The notes: a model not told the origin generated them from the letters alone. Shown: positions 36,455-48,851, counted from the first letter of the stretch. The stretch: 64,000 nucleotides of DNA from Dichomitus squalens LYAD-421 SS1 (GCF_000275845.1 NW_006766884.1:1419720-1483719), one strand, 5' to 3'. A program made the numbers and translations.

Positions 36455-36785
36455 TGCGGAGTGGGGAGAGGGAAAGATGGAGATGGGGAGAGACACAGGC
36501 TGCGGCGAAGATTCAACTCATCCTGTGACTGGTCCGTGCGCGGGACAGCCAACCAGATCCGCTCTTCCTCATATGGTGCTAGTTGGAGCGCCCATGGGGT
36601 CACAGCTGGGGCGTAGCCTGGTGGAGGACTGGCTGCGACCAATCACAGGGGAGAGCCGAGAAGACTAGTTCCTAACCTTCGGCATATCTCCGACTCCCGT
36701 GACGGATGCGGCCGCTGACAGAGGAGTCTTGGGTCGTTCATAAGTCACTTATCAGATAACTTGTGCCTCTTGCTCGTCGTCCACC
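36455..36785. promoter_or_regulatory. Divergent promoter region, SR protein / nfs1
   Basis: These 331 bases lie between divergent start codons. They should hold both promoters and 5' untranslated regions. No TATA box was seen. Confidence 0.4.
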
Positions 36786-38787
36786 ATGTTGTCTCGGCTT
36801 TCGACAAAGTCCGGAAAGGCCCTCTGCCGTTCAGCCCTCCGCTCCTCATTCGCCAGAGTCGCGGTCAAAGATGAACGCAGGTCGTTCGTTCAGCCCTCCG
36901 GGGCGGATCGGGCTAGCGTAGTCGATGTCCCCTCGGCTTACCAGGAGGATACGGCGTTTGCGCCTCGAGTCGGTGAGCGACCGTCGCTCAACATTGCAGT
37001 AAGAGAGAGGGTTTCACAGTATGCTTGCAGACATGTTTGGCTTCAAGCTTGAGGCAACCCGCCGCGAAGGTGGTGCTCAGGAGCAAGCTCGTCCAATCTA
37101 TCTAGACATGCAGGTAAGTCGCCATGGGTTGGCACTCGCACGGTTCTCTGATAGCAGTTCTCAAGGCCACCACGCCTGTCGATCCACGAGTATTGGATGC
37201 CATGCTGCCATATCTCACCGACCAGTTTGGCAACCCACATAGTCGTACACATGCATACGGTTGGGAGGCGGAAAAAGCAGTTGAGGATGCACGCAAGGTG
37301 TGTTCAGTAGCCCCTAGCATCAGTCTTGCTGACATCGACGCTTGTGGTCAAGCACATCGCCGACCTCATTGGTGCCGATCCCAAAGACATTGTCTTCACC
37401 TCTGGCGCCACGGAAACCAACAACATGGCAATCAAGGGTGTTGCTCGTTTCCACAAAGACAGGAAAAAGCACATCATCACGACCCAAACAGTATGTCTGT
37501 CTGTCTCACACATAATTATTCCATTCTCATGTGTGCTTCAGGAGCACAAGTGCGTGCTTGACTCCTGCCGCAAGTTGCAGGAGGAAGGTTTCGATGTGAC
37601 ATATCTCCCCGTCCAGACGAACGGAGTAATCCGTCTCGAAGAGCTTGAAGCCGCAATACGCCCTGACACCTCTCTTGTTTCTATCATGACCGTCAACAAC
37701 GAAACCGGAGTCATCCAGCCAGTCAAGGAGATTGGCGAGATCTGTCGCAAGCACCGAGGCGTCTACTTCCACACCGATGCAGCACAGGCTGCTGGCAAGA
37801 TCCCCGTAGATGTGAATGAGTGGAACGTCGACCTCATGAGTATCTCGGGGCACAAAATATATGGCCCTAAGGGAGTCGGTGCTGCGTACGTGCGGCGGCG
37901 ACCCCGCGTCAGATTGGAGCCCATCCTCAGCGGAGGTGGTCAGGAGCGTGGTCTGCGGAGCGGGACTCTTCCTGCGGCGTTGGCGGTTGGCATGGGAGAG
38001 GCAGCGAGGATCGCGAAGCAGGAGATGCCCGTAAGTTCACTTCTGTTCGAGCCGCCTTGATGATATCATGCCACGCAAACCATACAACTATTTGTCGGGA
38101 GCATCGTGGCGCGTAGCTCGTCTACGAGCAGAACGACCAGCCTTGCAATGACACTGCGTGCAGGGGTACTGAGCACTGCAGTCTGTACAGTTTGCGGTAA
38201 CATGAATCATTTGCTGACTTTCTTTGTTACAGCGGGATCGCGCTCGCGTGAAGCAGCTTTCCGACCGTCTCATCAACAACATCAACTCGCGTGTCGAGCA
38301 CGTCGTCCGTAATGGCGACCCCAATGGATACCCCGGATGTGTCAACCTCAGCTTCGCCTACGTCGAGGGTGAGAGTTTACTTATGGCGCTTAAAGTAAGC
38401 CCACATCCCATGGTACAGCATCCTTGCGCATATACTGACTTCTTTCCGCTATCAGGACGTCGCGCTCTCGTCGGGCAGCGCGTGCACATCCGCATCGCTT
38501 GAACCATCGTACGTTTTGCGCGCGCTTGGAGCCGCGGAGGACATGGCGCACTCGTCACTCCGCTTTGGCATAGGCCGCTTTACCACCGAGGCCGAGATCG
38601 ATTACGTCGCGGACAAAATAGTCGCCGTCGTCGAGCGGCTGCGCGAAATGAGGTAGGTTCCGCGTCCTCCCACGTTCTGCTTCCACATGAGCGTACGTGC
38701 TGACCACATGTTCTCTTTCGCAGTCCCTTGTGGGAGATGGTCCAGGAGGGCATCGATATCAACTCCATTGACTGGTCTCAACACTAA
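36786..38787 (+). CDS. nfs1: NFS1 mitochondrial cysteine desulfurase
   Basis: Nfs1 is the PLP enzyme that takes sulfur from cysteine for iron-sulfur cluster assembly on Isu, with Isd11 as partner; it also serves tRNA thiolation. The start (CCACCATG context) opens a basic presequence, [20 protein letters not shown]. Spliced exons give [53 protein letters not shown] and [13 protein letters not shown]. Next come [25 protein letters not shown] and the PLP-lysine motif [15 protein letters not shown]. The active-cysteine loop [19 protein letters not shown] and [16 protein letters not shown] follow. The last exon, [20 protein letters not shown] plus H, ends at the TAA of 38785-38787. All catalytic residues are present. 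About eight introns of 50-150 bases are needed. Confidence 0.94.
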
Positions 38788-39434
38788 AACGGCTCGACTT
38801 TGTAAATGGAATCGTCACCTCCCTCGACTCCCATGGCATCCGACAGAGCGCACTTTCTCGGATAGTGCCGGACGTCCTACGTGAATGCATCATCTTGCTC
38901 TCTAATGCCACGGGGTTTACGTTTGTGCCCGCGTTTGCCACGAGTTCCTCTTGAACAGTCCTATCCACCTATATTCCATTCGTACCATTCGTAGCATACG
39001 TTCGCCTGGATGATCAGAATTGCCCGTGTATTATGTGCACCTCCTGCGGAATCCAGTAATGCCATGCCCAGTTTCTCCAGGCATACATGACGACATTTTC
39101 TTGATTGTGTTCTGTAGTGATTCAATCTATCTCCGTGTCTCTTCCGCGAGCTGCCGGTGATCTTGAGAACATCACTTGTGCTACCCTGGTCCAATGTCGC
39201 CCGCACTTCGTATTGAACACCATCCCGTTGGATGTTATTTCCGTCTGACACCTGCGCGTGACCCTTTCCCTGACTGTGGGACTCAAGTGCACGAACAGGT
39301 CACCTCTGGTAGAATATCCCTGAGACCATTCGCATGCTTACTGTCATGAGAGCGGAAGAAGACCATAGATTTTGAGAGGTACACTACACATAGATACAAC
39401 AGATGCGACCATCGATACACTCAGAAGGCACGTT
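38788..39434. other. Intergenic region, nfs1 to cellobiohydrolase 3' end
   Basis: This is 647 bases between convergent genes. A minus-strand open frame (38961-39251) lacks an ATG and any recognisable motif, so it was not called. No repeats or RNA genes were seen. Confidence 0.4.
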
Positions 39435-40966
39435 TTACAGCGGGGGGTTCGCCTGGGAGACGAGGGTCTCGAAGTATGTCTGGAACCAGGTACCAGCCTC
39501 GGGCGCGGGCTGCGTGGCGTCGGAGAGCGAGCACGTCGAGTCGTAGCGCGGCGACGAGGAGTTCGAGGTACCGTCTGACTCGCCTCCGGGCTTGACGAAG
39601 ACGATCGCGTCGATGTACGAGTTGCCGGTGTCCGTCGTCGGACGCGTGCCGAAGCCGGCGCCCTTGATGTTGCACCAGTCGCCCCATTGCTGACGCAGGT
39701 TCTGCTGGCCGGCGCGGCCCTGGTCGACGATGAACTGCGCGGGGAAGCCGGCGGACGCGAGCATCGGCGCGAGCGCGTTGATGTAGTGCGACTCGTCGTA
39801 ATTCGGGTTGCCCTGGGTGATCGGGTCGGGCGAGGCCGCGGTGAGCGCGTTGTAGTTGGCAACGTTGGTCGCGAGGCCCCGGACGAACGGAGAGCTGTTG
39901 GCGGACTGGTACATCTGCGTGAAGAGCGTCGCCGCGGGCTGGATGTTCGCGGGCCAGCCCAGCCAGCCAGCGTGGCCGGCGTCCATGTACTGGTAAACGC
40001 CGACGGACGAGAGCTGCTGCAGAGCGTAGGTGACGCATGCCTTGTAGGTGGACTCGGCGTTGGCGCACTTTTGCACGTTCAGGTTCGTGACGAGGTTCGC
40101 AAGCGAGTCGGGCTCGATGACCGCGACGACGCGCACGTCGGGGTACTGCTTGATCTGCGCAACAATCTGGTCGATGTAGTCGTAGTAGTTCTGCTCGCCG
40201 TTGTCGGCGATGCTGAACTCGCCATTGGATGCCTTCGCAGCGCAGTCACGGTCGGGGAGGTCATAGACGACAATCTGGACGAGCTGCTTCTGGCCAGTGC
40301 TGTTCTGGATCGATGACGCATCTGCGAGGTAGGTACCGAGGTCGGGGACCTTCGCAACCTGGTCGAGCCAAGTGAAAGTCGGGATGTTCGCAACACTCGC
40401 GGCCTTGGCAGCCAAGGTCGCATCAGTGATGTTAGCGGCAGCCGCCTGCACCTCAGCAGCGTAGTAGGGGCTCAGGTAGGGCTATGTCAGGTTCGCTGCT
40501 CAGACTCTCGTGAACAGCAAATCTATGCCTTGGTGTACATACCGTGTAGCCAACGAATGGGTTGCCTGCAGCCGGGGTGGTCGAAGGAGCAGAGCCGCCG
40601 CTCGAGGTCGATGTAGGTCTTGTCGTGGACGAAACAGTGCTGGAGGGCGCGGACGTCGTGCCGGGGGCACTGGAGCCAGGACTAAAAGCCAGACAGTCAA
40701 CATCCCAGTGTTGCTCAGGCAGGCATAACAACACCTACATGCACTGCGAGTAGTAGTCATTCAGCTCAGTGCAAACCGAGCCAGATGCGCAGGTCGTAGC
40801 ACCAGCTGCGGAAGGAGAACGGTGGGTCAGCCCGCGTCTTGACTTAGTAGGTATAAAGTATACTCACTCCAGCCAATACCACCGCACTGTCCCCAGACGG
40901 GAGACTGGGCGTAGGAAACGGCGGGGAGAACCGTGAGGAGGGCGCAGAGTGTCGCAAACTTGGACA
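39435..40966 (-). CDS. GH6 cellobiohydrolase II with N-terminal CBM1 (Cel6A type)
   Basis: This secreted enzyme releases cellobiose from non-reducing cellulose chain ends. The signal peptide is MSKFATLCALLTVLPAVSYA. CBM1 follows directly (QSPVWGQCGGIGW, intron, TGATTCASGSVC, NDYYSQC) with the four expected cysteines. An intron in the codon after QC leads to a Ser/Thr/Pro linker (TTSAPSSTVSSTTRPTSTSS). A third intron after NPFVGYT leads to one large catalytic exon, PYLSPYYAAEVQ to LVSQANPPL. The GH6 aspartates are present in VVYDLPDRDCAAKASNGE and VVAVIEPDSLANLVTN. Also seen are QYMDAGHAGWLGWPAN and WCNIKGAGFGTRPT. The roughly 450-residue length is typical. Strong third-position GC bias suggests high expression. 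A TATA box lies 62-68 bases upstream of the ATG. Confidence 0.96.
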
Positions 40967-41027
40967 TCTTGGTTGACCGGGGTTGAGAGGGTCTGTGATC
41001 CTGGTGTCTACTTCTGTCGACAGGATG

Positions 41028-41034
41028 TTATATA
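41028..41034 (-). promoter_or_regulatory. TATA box of the cellobiohydrolase gene
   Basis: TATATAA on the minus strand, 62-68 bases before the GH6 ATG, a canonical distance for a strongly inducible fungal gene. Confidence 0.6.
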
Positions 41035-42367
41035 GCTGGTATCCGACCTCGGAACGAGCATCATACGGAACACTCAGAATATCCGGCGAACAACCGAGGA
41101 GAGGGTGCGGAAAGACGTCGGGGCAGCTCAGTGGTCGACGTGGACGGGGTCGGGAACAGGTCATGGGACTCGCTATTCCCCCGCTCCGATCCATCAAAGC
41201 GAGTACAAGCGACCAGTTGCCTGGTACGACGACCGTAACACAAGGTCGGCACATGTTCGGAGGAGGTCCTTGGCGAAGACGACGGGAGGACCACAAGCTC
41301 TGTTTTTCCGCCAGACGCGAGGAAGCTCTGTAGCAATGGTGGGACGGAGTGGAGATCGAGCAAAGACAGATGCCTATGGCATGCGTCGTTCGGATCGAGT
41401 TCGCGACGTCCACGGGAGTATTGACGAGAGTTCGAGTAATTGGTACCTTTCAGGTGAGGTAGCTGATGGTGACCAGAAACAACGAGCGCCAGGGTGCCCC
41501 ATCTCCGCCAACCGCGCGGATGAGCTTGACTGACCGCTCAAGTAGAGCGACCCATGGGCCGGCTACGAGTGTGATAGGCAGGTGATTACTGACGGGTCTT
41601 CCGCATCATCCACGGCGGAGCACTCTCTAGTACAAGTGCTTGGCCGCGTGGGCTGCACAAGCAAGAGCCGGAAATAACAAGCGAACCCGTGCCCCAAGTA
41701 GGAACCTTGTGATCTTCGCGGTACTTGACTTCTTTCACACCGACATCACTGACTTTCGGTGCCTATTGGAAGGGCGTAGTTGACTTATCATATAGATCTC
41801 CCGACTTCATCTTCCGTGACATGTGCGACGACGGCGATTTCGCTTGGTTGATGAAATTGACACATATTTGCTGCTTGTTCATCTCTGGACAAGCACTTGT
41901 GCTACCGATGCCATAGTGTAGAGAGCAATTGCTCGCGGCAGTGAATATAAGTATTTGCAGGTTGGAAGTGCGAGTTCGGATAAATCTGAGCACAAGCAGG
42001 AAGCTGCGAGAAATGGAAGACCAAGTGCCGGAGAACCCCTGGGTTGTACGGTCTGGGTATAGCTCGAGGAACGTGGGTCGCAGCGCGAGCGGTAGGCTAT
42101 CACCGAAACCCGGAGATGCCCCTTAAGGTCGGTGAACAGCGTTGCAGCGTCGAATGTTCAAGTCGTGCATGGACAAGGTCACGATGATCTTCCGGTATTG
42201 TAGCCTATTATGTAGAGTGCATCCCGCGATGCGGTGACGCCGTCAGTCCAATGAAGCCCGACAACTGGAGAAGATCGCGTCAACGATCTAGAAGAATCCG
42301 CGGAGGACAATCGGAAAGAAAACCCAAGCAAGCGCGATGTGTAATGTACATGATGCAGAGGACAAGG
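41035..42367. other. Upstream region of the cellobiohydrolase gene
   Basis: About 1.3 kb lies between the TATA box and the stop of the upstream gene on the same strand. It is the likely place for cellulose-response and carbon-repression elements, but no specific site is claimed. Open frames here have no recognisable content. Confidence 0.4.
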
Positions 42368-43297
42368 TTACCGCTTCCTTGGCGCACTAGGAGGCGGGGG
42401 AAGAAGCGCAGGGATACCACCACTGCCAGATGAGAGCCCTGAGCCACCAAGGCCATCGCCTAGGAGGTTCAGTCCCGAAGTATTGTCATTGGATGGCTTG
42501 TTTGCCTTGCCGGGGATGGAGATCGAGAACGTCTGGCCTTCTTTCAGGGTGTAGTCCTTCTTCGGACCGGCGGGTACATGAGGAGAAGGCTGGTTGGCTG
42601 GAGATTCAGCAGGGTTCTTCAACGCTCGCCACCGTCTAGGAAGCACAGAATAAGTCGGTAGGTGTTCCGGGCCTTGCGCAGTGTCGCGACTTACTTAGTG
42701 TAGTCCTGCAGCGCCACATCTGCAACAAGTTTCAGTCATCACAGGACAATTGAAGACGTCTAAAGACGTACTGAAGTCAAAGCTGTCTGATCGCTCCAGG
42801 AAACCCATCCCGATGTATGCTCTCCGACCGTTGTCCTCTACTCGTACGACAAAGTATCGCGAAGAGTCAAGGACAGCCTCTACGCATGGCTTGGCTGGGT
42901 CATAGTCAGCCTTAGCGAAGACTATAAGACCACGTCAGATCTTGGAGTGGGTGCAGACTCTAGTGAACCTACGTTCACCTAGGAGCAGCGCAAGTCAACT
43001 TTCAGAGAATATACAATGATGTTCACAGTGCACTCACCGGTAGTCGCATCTTCAAACTGCAAAGCCACGCCCGAATTGCGCTCAACGATACGAATCCGGC
43101 CCTTCCATAACGGCTGCGCCAAATCACCCCATTCCTGCGCTCGATGCCCTTCGTTGGCCTTCAGAGGCGGGATCTTGTACACTACACCGTACGCGTGATG
43201 AGTGGGATCGCAGCTACTAGACGACGCCGGGCTGACCTGAGACTTCACGACCAATGTAGAGGATGCTCTCGATCTCATCTTCCTTGAACTCGTCCAT
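42368..43297 (-). CDS. NECAP-like endocytic adaptor-binding protein (PHear domain)
   Basis: NECAP proteins bind AP-2/AP-1 adaptor appendages and regulate clathrin-coated vesicle assembly. The start at 43297 gives [21 protein letters not shown] 51-base intron (GTCAGC ... GGTGTAG) joins this inside a codon to [18 protein letters not shown], matching the NECAP order of ...VSVYRIPP. The domain continues with [58 protein letters not shown] and [19 protein letters not shown]. The C-terminus has the conserved [17 protein letters not shown] motif, followed by a Gly/Ser/Pro-rich tail ending [10 protein letters not shown]. The stop is TAA at 42368-42370. The gene shares a 244-base divergent promoter with CSN8. 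Confidence 0.9.
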
Positions 43298-43541
43298 GGT
43301 GTGCAAATGCGTGACGGGGTCACTGGGGGACGATTTGCAACGTAGAGTCGGCGTTCAGAACAGCCTTTGCCGCACTGGTCCGCGGGAGGCGCGCAATCAT
43401 GAAGGCGCCCATTTAAGTCGGCACGTGGACACTATATGTGCATTGGCGTCTATACATACGTCGTCCTTGCTTGCTCTTCCCGCCTCCATATAGTTCTTTG
43501 CGTGTGCATTTTCCCCCAATTCACCTGTGGGAGACTTACAG

Positions 43542-44656
43542 ATGACCGGACCACCTACTCCCCCGCCATCTAGCGCGACTGAGATTCAGGATGCGGCTCG
43601 CACGACAATGATCCCGCCACAAGCAGCGGCAGCTGCACCCGATCCTGTGGCACCCGTTGCCCAGCCCGCACCTGAGCCAGTACAAGCTCCCGCCGACGTC
43701 GTGGCTACTAACAAGACCTCATATGAGCTACTGTTTCCGAGCATTGTAACGCTGGCACGGAATGGAGACCTTCGGGATCTGATTGGGCTAGCGGAACACG
43801 GAGATCTGACCGTATGTGTTTATTCAACGATGCCATGCGTGCCCCATCTTCAGCTTATATCAAATGCATAGGGCGGAGATGATGCAGATCATACGCGACT
43901 GTTTTTGGTTGTGCCTTTGGTGCTCGCATACATGATCAGGGACGAGCTGTATGTTATGCCTTCAACTCAGTTCGTACCCGAATTCACGCCAATGCTCAAT
44001 TGACTCGGTCGATAGTACTCCCGCACGTTACGCGCTCATCAGACTTCCCAACGCGTTGTCTTCGCTCCCGATTACTCAATCGCTCTTTGGTCTCCTGGCC
44101 TCCGTTTCGGAGCGCAAATTTAGTCAGATCTATACTAGAGCTGAGGCGCTACGCAATATAGTCTCGGAACCAGGCTTCCCTAATCCAGAGCTTGGTCAAG
44201 TCCTCGCTGGGATGATCGATGCATTCGTTGGCAAGTATCCTACGCTGATAGTAAATTCTACAGTAGCTGAACCATCATGTGTAGAATCTTTCCGGAAGAA
44301 GACGTTCGCTCTACTGGCCAGGGCGTATACCTCACTTTCCCTGCCGCTCGCGCAGACATACCTGGGATATACTGCCGAACAGGTCGTGAACGGTGAGTGT
44401 TCGTTTTTTCTGCGCAAGCGTAGGTGTTGACGTTGGGGCAGTGGCTGTTCTGGCTGGATGGGACTTTCATGAGACAACGTATACCCTGACGCCACCGAAA
44501 CAAGCAACCTCAAGCGCTCGCCTTGCAGTAGATTCTGGTACGTTACATTTTCGTATACCTGCTAGGAAAAAGCTGTAACTGATCGTTATGCCAGTGCCTT
44601 CATCTTTGATGGCGCTGAACCTGGTTGTGGAAAGTGTCGCAAATCTAGAAGCGTAG
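43542..44656 (+). CDS. csn8: COP9 signalosome subunit 8 (PCI domain)
   Basis: CSN8 is the smallest PCI subunit of the COP9 signalosome, which removes Nedd8 from cullins. The N-terminus is a Pro/Ala-rich leader with APVAQPAPEPVQ. Exon 1 ends LIGLAEHGDLT. Exon 2 is GGDDADHTRLFLVVPLVLAY. Exon 3 contains PARYALIRLPNALSSLPITQ, ARAYTSLSLPLAQTYLGY and TAEQVVN, a typical CSN8 PCI helix. An intron (GTGAGT ... GGGGCAG) leads to VAVLAGWDFHETTYTLTPP, and a last intron (GTACGT ... TGCCAG) to VPSSLMALNLVVESVANLEA, ending at the TAG of 44654-44656. The order and length of about 270 residues fit CSN8. The related proteasome subunit Rpn12 is less likely, given the C-terminal part. Confidence 0.75.
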
Positions 44657-45123
44657 GAAACGGCCGCACGGCAATGAGAGGTGTATGATTCCGTCAGCGT
44701 GTATGATCTCCTGTATACTAGTGACCGTCTCGAGTTCTTGTGGTACGGACACCGTATCGAGCATGCTGCATGTACCCTTACCCCGGCATTTCGCGCTAGG
44801 CAGCTAAGTAGAGTGCTGAGATGGTTATCCGCTCCAGACGTCGGCAGGTGCCTTGCCGAAAGCAGCTAGGCGGGCCAGCAAGCGCCTTGGTATTTGTATC
44901 TGAGATCTGGGGTAACCCGATCACAAGTCGCAACCAAACCACGAGTTCAGCATCCTCAACTCGCGCACGCGGCCCTCATCGTTGCGCATCATCATCCAAA
45001 CCATCTGAAGACCTCTTCGTCAGCTCATCTTGGATACTCAGAGCGACGCCTCGCATACAGTGAACCTCGTACATGTGCAACTAACTGCCAAGACGACATC
45101 GTGAACATCTGACACAGTTCAGC
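44657..45123. other. Intergenic region, csn8 to UBLCP1
   Basis: This is a 467-base spacer between tandem plus-strand genes. Nothing recognisable was found. Confidence 0.35.
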
Positions 45124-46860
45124 ATGAGTTCCGAAGCCGCACGACGAGCAGAAGAAGGGCCAGTCGCATCCAACACAACAGTCACTGTGCAGGTTCGTCG
45201 TTTATGCTTGGAGAGGGGTGCCCCTGACATGATGCGGTCTCAGGTTGATCCTGCAGAAACGGACCAGAACGAGACATGGATCCATCTCCAGTTCACATGG
45301 AGCGGGAAGCCATTCGAGTTGGACATTGCAGAGTCCGACAGGTAGGCAAAGTGCCGTCGAAAACGCTTTCGGACTTGATGTGGATACTCTTCTTGCAGAG
45401 TCTTTGACTTGAAGGCGGCGCTTATGAGCCTGACGGATGTGCCACCGGAACGTCAGAAAATCCTTGGTCTCGTCAAGGGCAAGCTGCCTACTGACGATGA
45501 AAGAATGTGAGCTTACGAGCTCCCCCCTGAAATCCGCTCGGGCTGAAGTCCTGCCAGCGGTGACCTTAAGCTCTTCAGCGGCAAGAAATTCACACTCGTG
45601 GGCACACCTCAAGGACACGAGATCAAAGATCCACACGGTGGGCAAGCTGATTTTCGATTACATAGTTCGTGGTCTGTGCCGACGTCCGAAATTTCGTGTA
45701 GACCTGGAGTTTTTGCCTGACGTGATAAACGACCTCGACGTGGACTTCAGCGCAAACCCGGCGGCAGCGGCAGCGTACATAAACGATCAACGCAATCGTC
45801 GTAAGGTTAAGGAGTACACCGAGAAACTTCAAGTCAACATCATCAACCCATTACGGGAAGGGAAACGACTACTAGTTCTAGATATTGATTACAGTCGGTT
45901 GCATTCGCCTTGACAAGCAGTCTCCCAGCCTAACAAAGTATGTAGCGATCTTAGACACCAAGCCCCTCACGTCGGGTGCCTTGCCTCCACAAGAATGTGC
46001 GCGACCAGGTCTTCACGAGTTCCTGGAAGCAGTATACCCCTATTATGACATCTGCATATGGTACCTTTCCCCACTTTTCCGCCCCTGATACAGCTTTGAG
46101 CGTCTGAGTGTAGGTCGCAGACGAGCTGGATCTGGCTGGAGACCAAACTCGTTGAGCTAGGGATTGTCGGCGGCGTCAGGAACTACCGGGTGAGTGCCTC
46201 AGGATTCAACCCATGACAATCAGCTAACAAAGAGTGTGCATCCCACAGATAGCGTTCGGTGCGTAAGTTGCCGGATCCCACATCATTTTTTCCTTATTGC
46301 CGCAGTGACAGTCCTAGACAAAACATCCATGTTCACGGTGTTCTCCGTGAAGGATGGAAAGCCGTACAAGCACTCAGTGAAAGCGCTTGAGATTATATGG
46401 AAACGTTTCCCTCAATAGTAAGTGACTGTGTTATTATCCGGCGGCATGAGTCCATTTCGTGTGAATCTTTACTAGTTCGGCAAGAAACACGATCCATGTC
46501 GACGACCTGGTGAGTACAATTCCTCGATCCTCTCATTACTCGTCGCCAGCAATTGCTATATATACTCTGCGATCATCTTTTTGTCCTTCCCGCCATGCTG
46601 TATAGGGGAGGAACTTTGCACTCAATCCGAAGGAAGGCCTGAAAATATCGGCATTCAAGAACGCGCACACTGAACAAGCAAGGGCAGATAGAGAACTTAG
46701 CAAACTTGGGATTTATCTAGTTCACATAGCGACCAGTTGCGAAGACTTCCGCGAAGCAAATCACGCTGTAAGCCCGTATGTCCTCTTTTCTGTGGAATGC
46801 TCTGTTCACTGTCGTATACAGCGATGGAAGGATGTTGTGAAGGCCTTCCCGCCCCCATGA
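45124..46860 (+). CDS. UBLCP1-like phosphatase (ubiquitin-like plus HAD domain)
   Basis: UBLCP1 is a nuclear Ser/Thr phosphatase that dephosphorylates proteasome components. The ubiquitin-like domain is built from three exons: ETWIHLQFTWSGKPFELDIA, VFDLKAALMSLTDVPPERQK (ILGLVKGKLPTDDER follows), and GDLKLFSGKKFTLVGTPQG. After the linker INDQRNRRKVKEYTEKL comes the HAD core, GKRLLVLDIDYT. Its last Thr is made by splicing across an intron (GTCGG ... ATGTAG), giving the catalytic DxDxT. Next are ILDTKPLTSGALPPQECARP, EFLEAVYPYYDICIW, LVELGIVGGVRNYR, and DKTSMFTVFSVKDGKPYKHS followed by VKALEIIWKRFPQ. The last exons are NPKEGLKISAFKNAH and RWKDVVKAFPPP, ending at the TGA of 46858-46860. All domains appear complete. 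Confidence 0.9.
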
Positions 46861-47578
46861 TCTGTAGACGTACCTCAGACGCCCTACTAGCTCCCCGTGT
46901 GTAAGGACGTCGCCGCTTGGCATCCCTAAGACTCGATAGTGCGAGTCATGTCCTTGGAAATTGTCTTGACAACACGTCGATCTTGAATTTTTGATACGGA
47001 CGGTGGACACCATGCCACTCTACACTCGGTAATAGGTTGACAGGTGATACACTATTGAAGTCCGCGATTGCCACAATATGCTCTTCCGAACTCACAGGCC
47101 CGAGGACTTCTTTAAATTACAACAAATGCGTACCCGGGAAGTGCTCCGTGCTGGATGCGACGCAGTGCTGCAGATGCCTAGGCTTACGCGCCGGTGTTCG
47201 GTAGCAAGCGACTAAATCAGAACCCCTGGTGGCGCTTCGGGATGTGGCCGACTATTTGACTGCGGGCATTGTAACCAGCGGGCCATTAGCGACCAGCCCA
47301 TCACAGAGGCACGCAGTCGACAAGGCAGACTCGGAGGTACAGTATGGAACCTCATTAATGCCAATTGCAATGATTGCTTGAGGTGCGTCCACTTTCACGC
47401 ATGTACTAACACAATATCTTGTTTGAACTATGTTAGCGAAGACGCAACGCCACCATCGCTCTGAGCTGCTCTCGTGTGGTGTGCGTGTGTGATATGATAG
47501 TTCGGCCCGACAGAGGTCACCTGAGGTCACTCGCGCCGTCCTTGCACAGCATTGTATATGGGTTCTTTTATTACAACC
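46861..47578. other. Intergenic region, UBLCP1 to NUDIX gene
   Basis: These 718 bases hold short open frames on both strands without recognisable motifs. They presumably contain the UBLCP1 3' end and the NUDIX promoter. Confidence 0.35.
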
Positions 47579-48851
47579 ATGATCTCACTTGCCCGGCCCC
47601 ATGTTATCCGACGACCGGTCAGAATCAGCCGTATGCCAATTTCGTGCAGCTTTCCGGCCACCAGCGCAACAACGTTTACATTCTATTACTCGACCACTCG
47701 CGCATCCACGATGTCGTCAAGGCCTGCTGCAGGCATTGTACAATCACGACCGACCCCTCAAGCCCCGAGGCCGTCGGCGACTGCCATCGTCGTTAACTCT
47801 CAGAACGAGGTGTTGCTTGTCCACAGAAATCCCAAGTCGTCGTCGTTTGCTAACGCACATGTGAGTCGAAATCCTCTGATTAGGCAAAGCTTTGTACGTC
47901 TGGTGTTGATGAACCCTGTACTCCTGGTGACAGGTGTTTCCGGGAGGAAATTACGACAAGAAGCAAGACGAAGGCCAAGGACTGCCGTTTACCGCAATTC
48001 GAGAAGTCTTCGAGGAATCCGGCCTCCTTCTGGTCCATCCCTCTAGCTCCGGCTTGCCTATTGACGCGGAGCTGGACAAAGCTCGCGAGGCCATCCACGC
48101 CCAGAAGCGTCTCTTGAACGATTTCTTGATTGAACATGATCTCAAACCTAATGTTGAGGGTCTTTTGCCCTTCACCACGTGGATTACGCCGCCAATCTAT
48201 CCCAAGTGTGTTTTAATCCATGGTTCTCCCGTCGTTTCCCTGAGGACTGAACACTAACCAGGCATTCCCATCTATTCCAGGCGATTCCGGACACAGTTTT
48301 ATGTCACATTCTTAGATGAGACACGTTCAGCGGGATTCTCGTCTGGGGACAAGCAAGAACGTCTTCCCACCCCTGACGGCGGACAAGAGGTCATCGAGGC
48401 GCGCTTTGTGCATCCTACAAAGGCACTCGAGGAGTTCTATTCTGAGCGCATCACACTCTTCCCACCGCAATTCTACCTCTTGACAACCTTGTCCAGCCTC
48501 CTCGAGGGGCCGCGCAACACTCCGGAACAGCGCGAGCGCGTTCGGGCGCTATCGAACGGAGCCTTCGGGCAGATGGTCATCAATCCCCGCGTAATCCGCG
48601 ACAAGGATGCCGAGGCGGAGGGTTACAAGGTCATTACATACGAGGGGGACGAAGCGAATGGAGGCTCACCTGGCCGACGTCACCGATGCCGACTGAAGTT
48701 TGGTCAAGGAGGGGTAAGTCGCGCCGCTCCTTTAGGACTTGCCGTCCGCTGATAGTGTCTGCAGTCTGCCACGTACATTACTCTCGAGCGCAACTTCGAC
48801 ATATTCACTGAGATAGAGAGCCATCTATTCTCCGCGCCTGCCAAGCTCTGA
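47579..48851 (+). CDS. NUDIX hydrolase with C-terminal peroxisomal signal (NUDT19-like)
   Basis: This is a nucleoside-diphosphate-linked hydrolase resembling NUDT19, a peroxisomal CoA or acyl-CoA diphosphatase. Core blocks are ATAIVVNSQNEVLLVHRNPK, an intron (GTGAGT ... GTGACAG), VFPGGNYDKKQDEG, and the Nudix box segment FTAIREVFEESGLLL. Later exons give NVEGLLPFTTWITPP, RFRTQFYVTFLDETRSAG and IEARFVHPTKALEEF. The last exon (SATYITLERNFDIFTEIESH) ends SAPAKL at the TGA of 48849-48851. AKL is a canonical PTS1. Several in-frame starts exist. 47579 is given because residues from there to MSSRP (47711) form a basic leader with no acidic residues, like a mitochondrial presequence. Starting at 47711 would give a purely peroxisomal form. 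The substrate is inferred from family only. Confidence 0.85.

Noticed and set aside
38961..39251. A minus-strand frame downstream of nfs1
   Set aside because: It lacks an ATG and any recognisable motif.
39687..40316. A 209-codon plus-strand open frame
   Set aside because: It is exactly antisense to the GH6 catalytic exon and arises from that gene's GC-rich third positions; the composition (Arg/Val/Leu only) is typical of a shadow frame.
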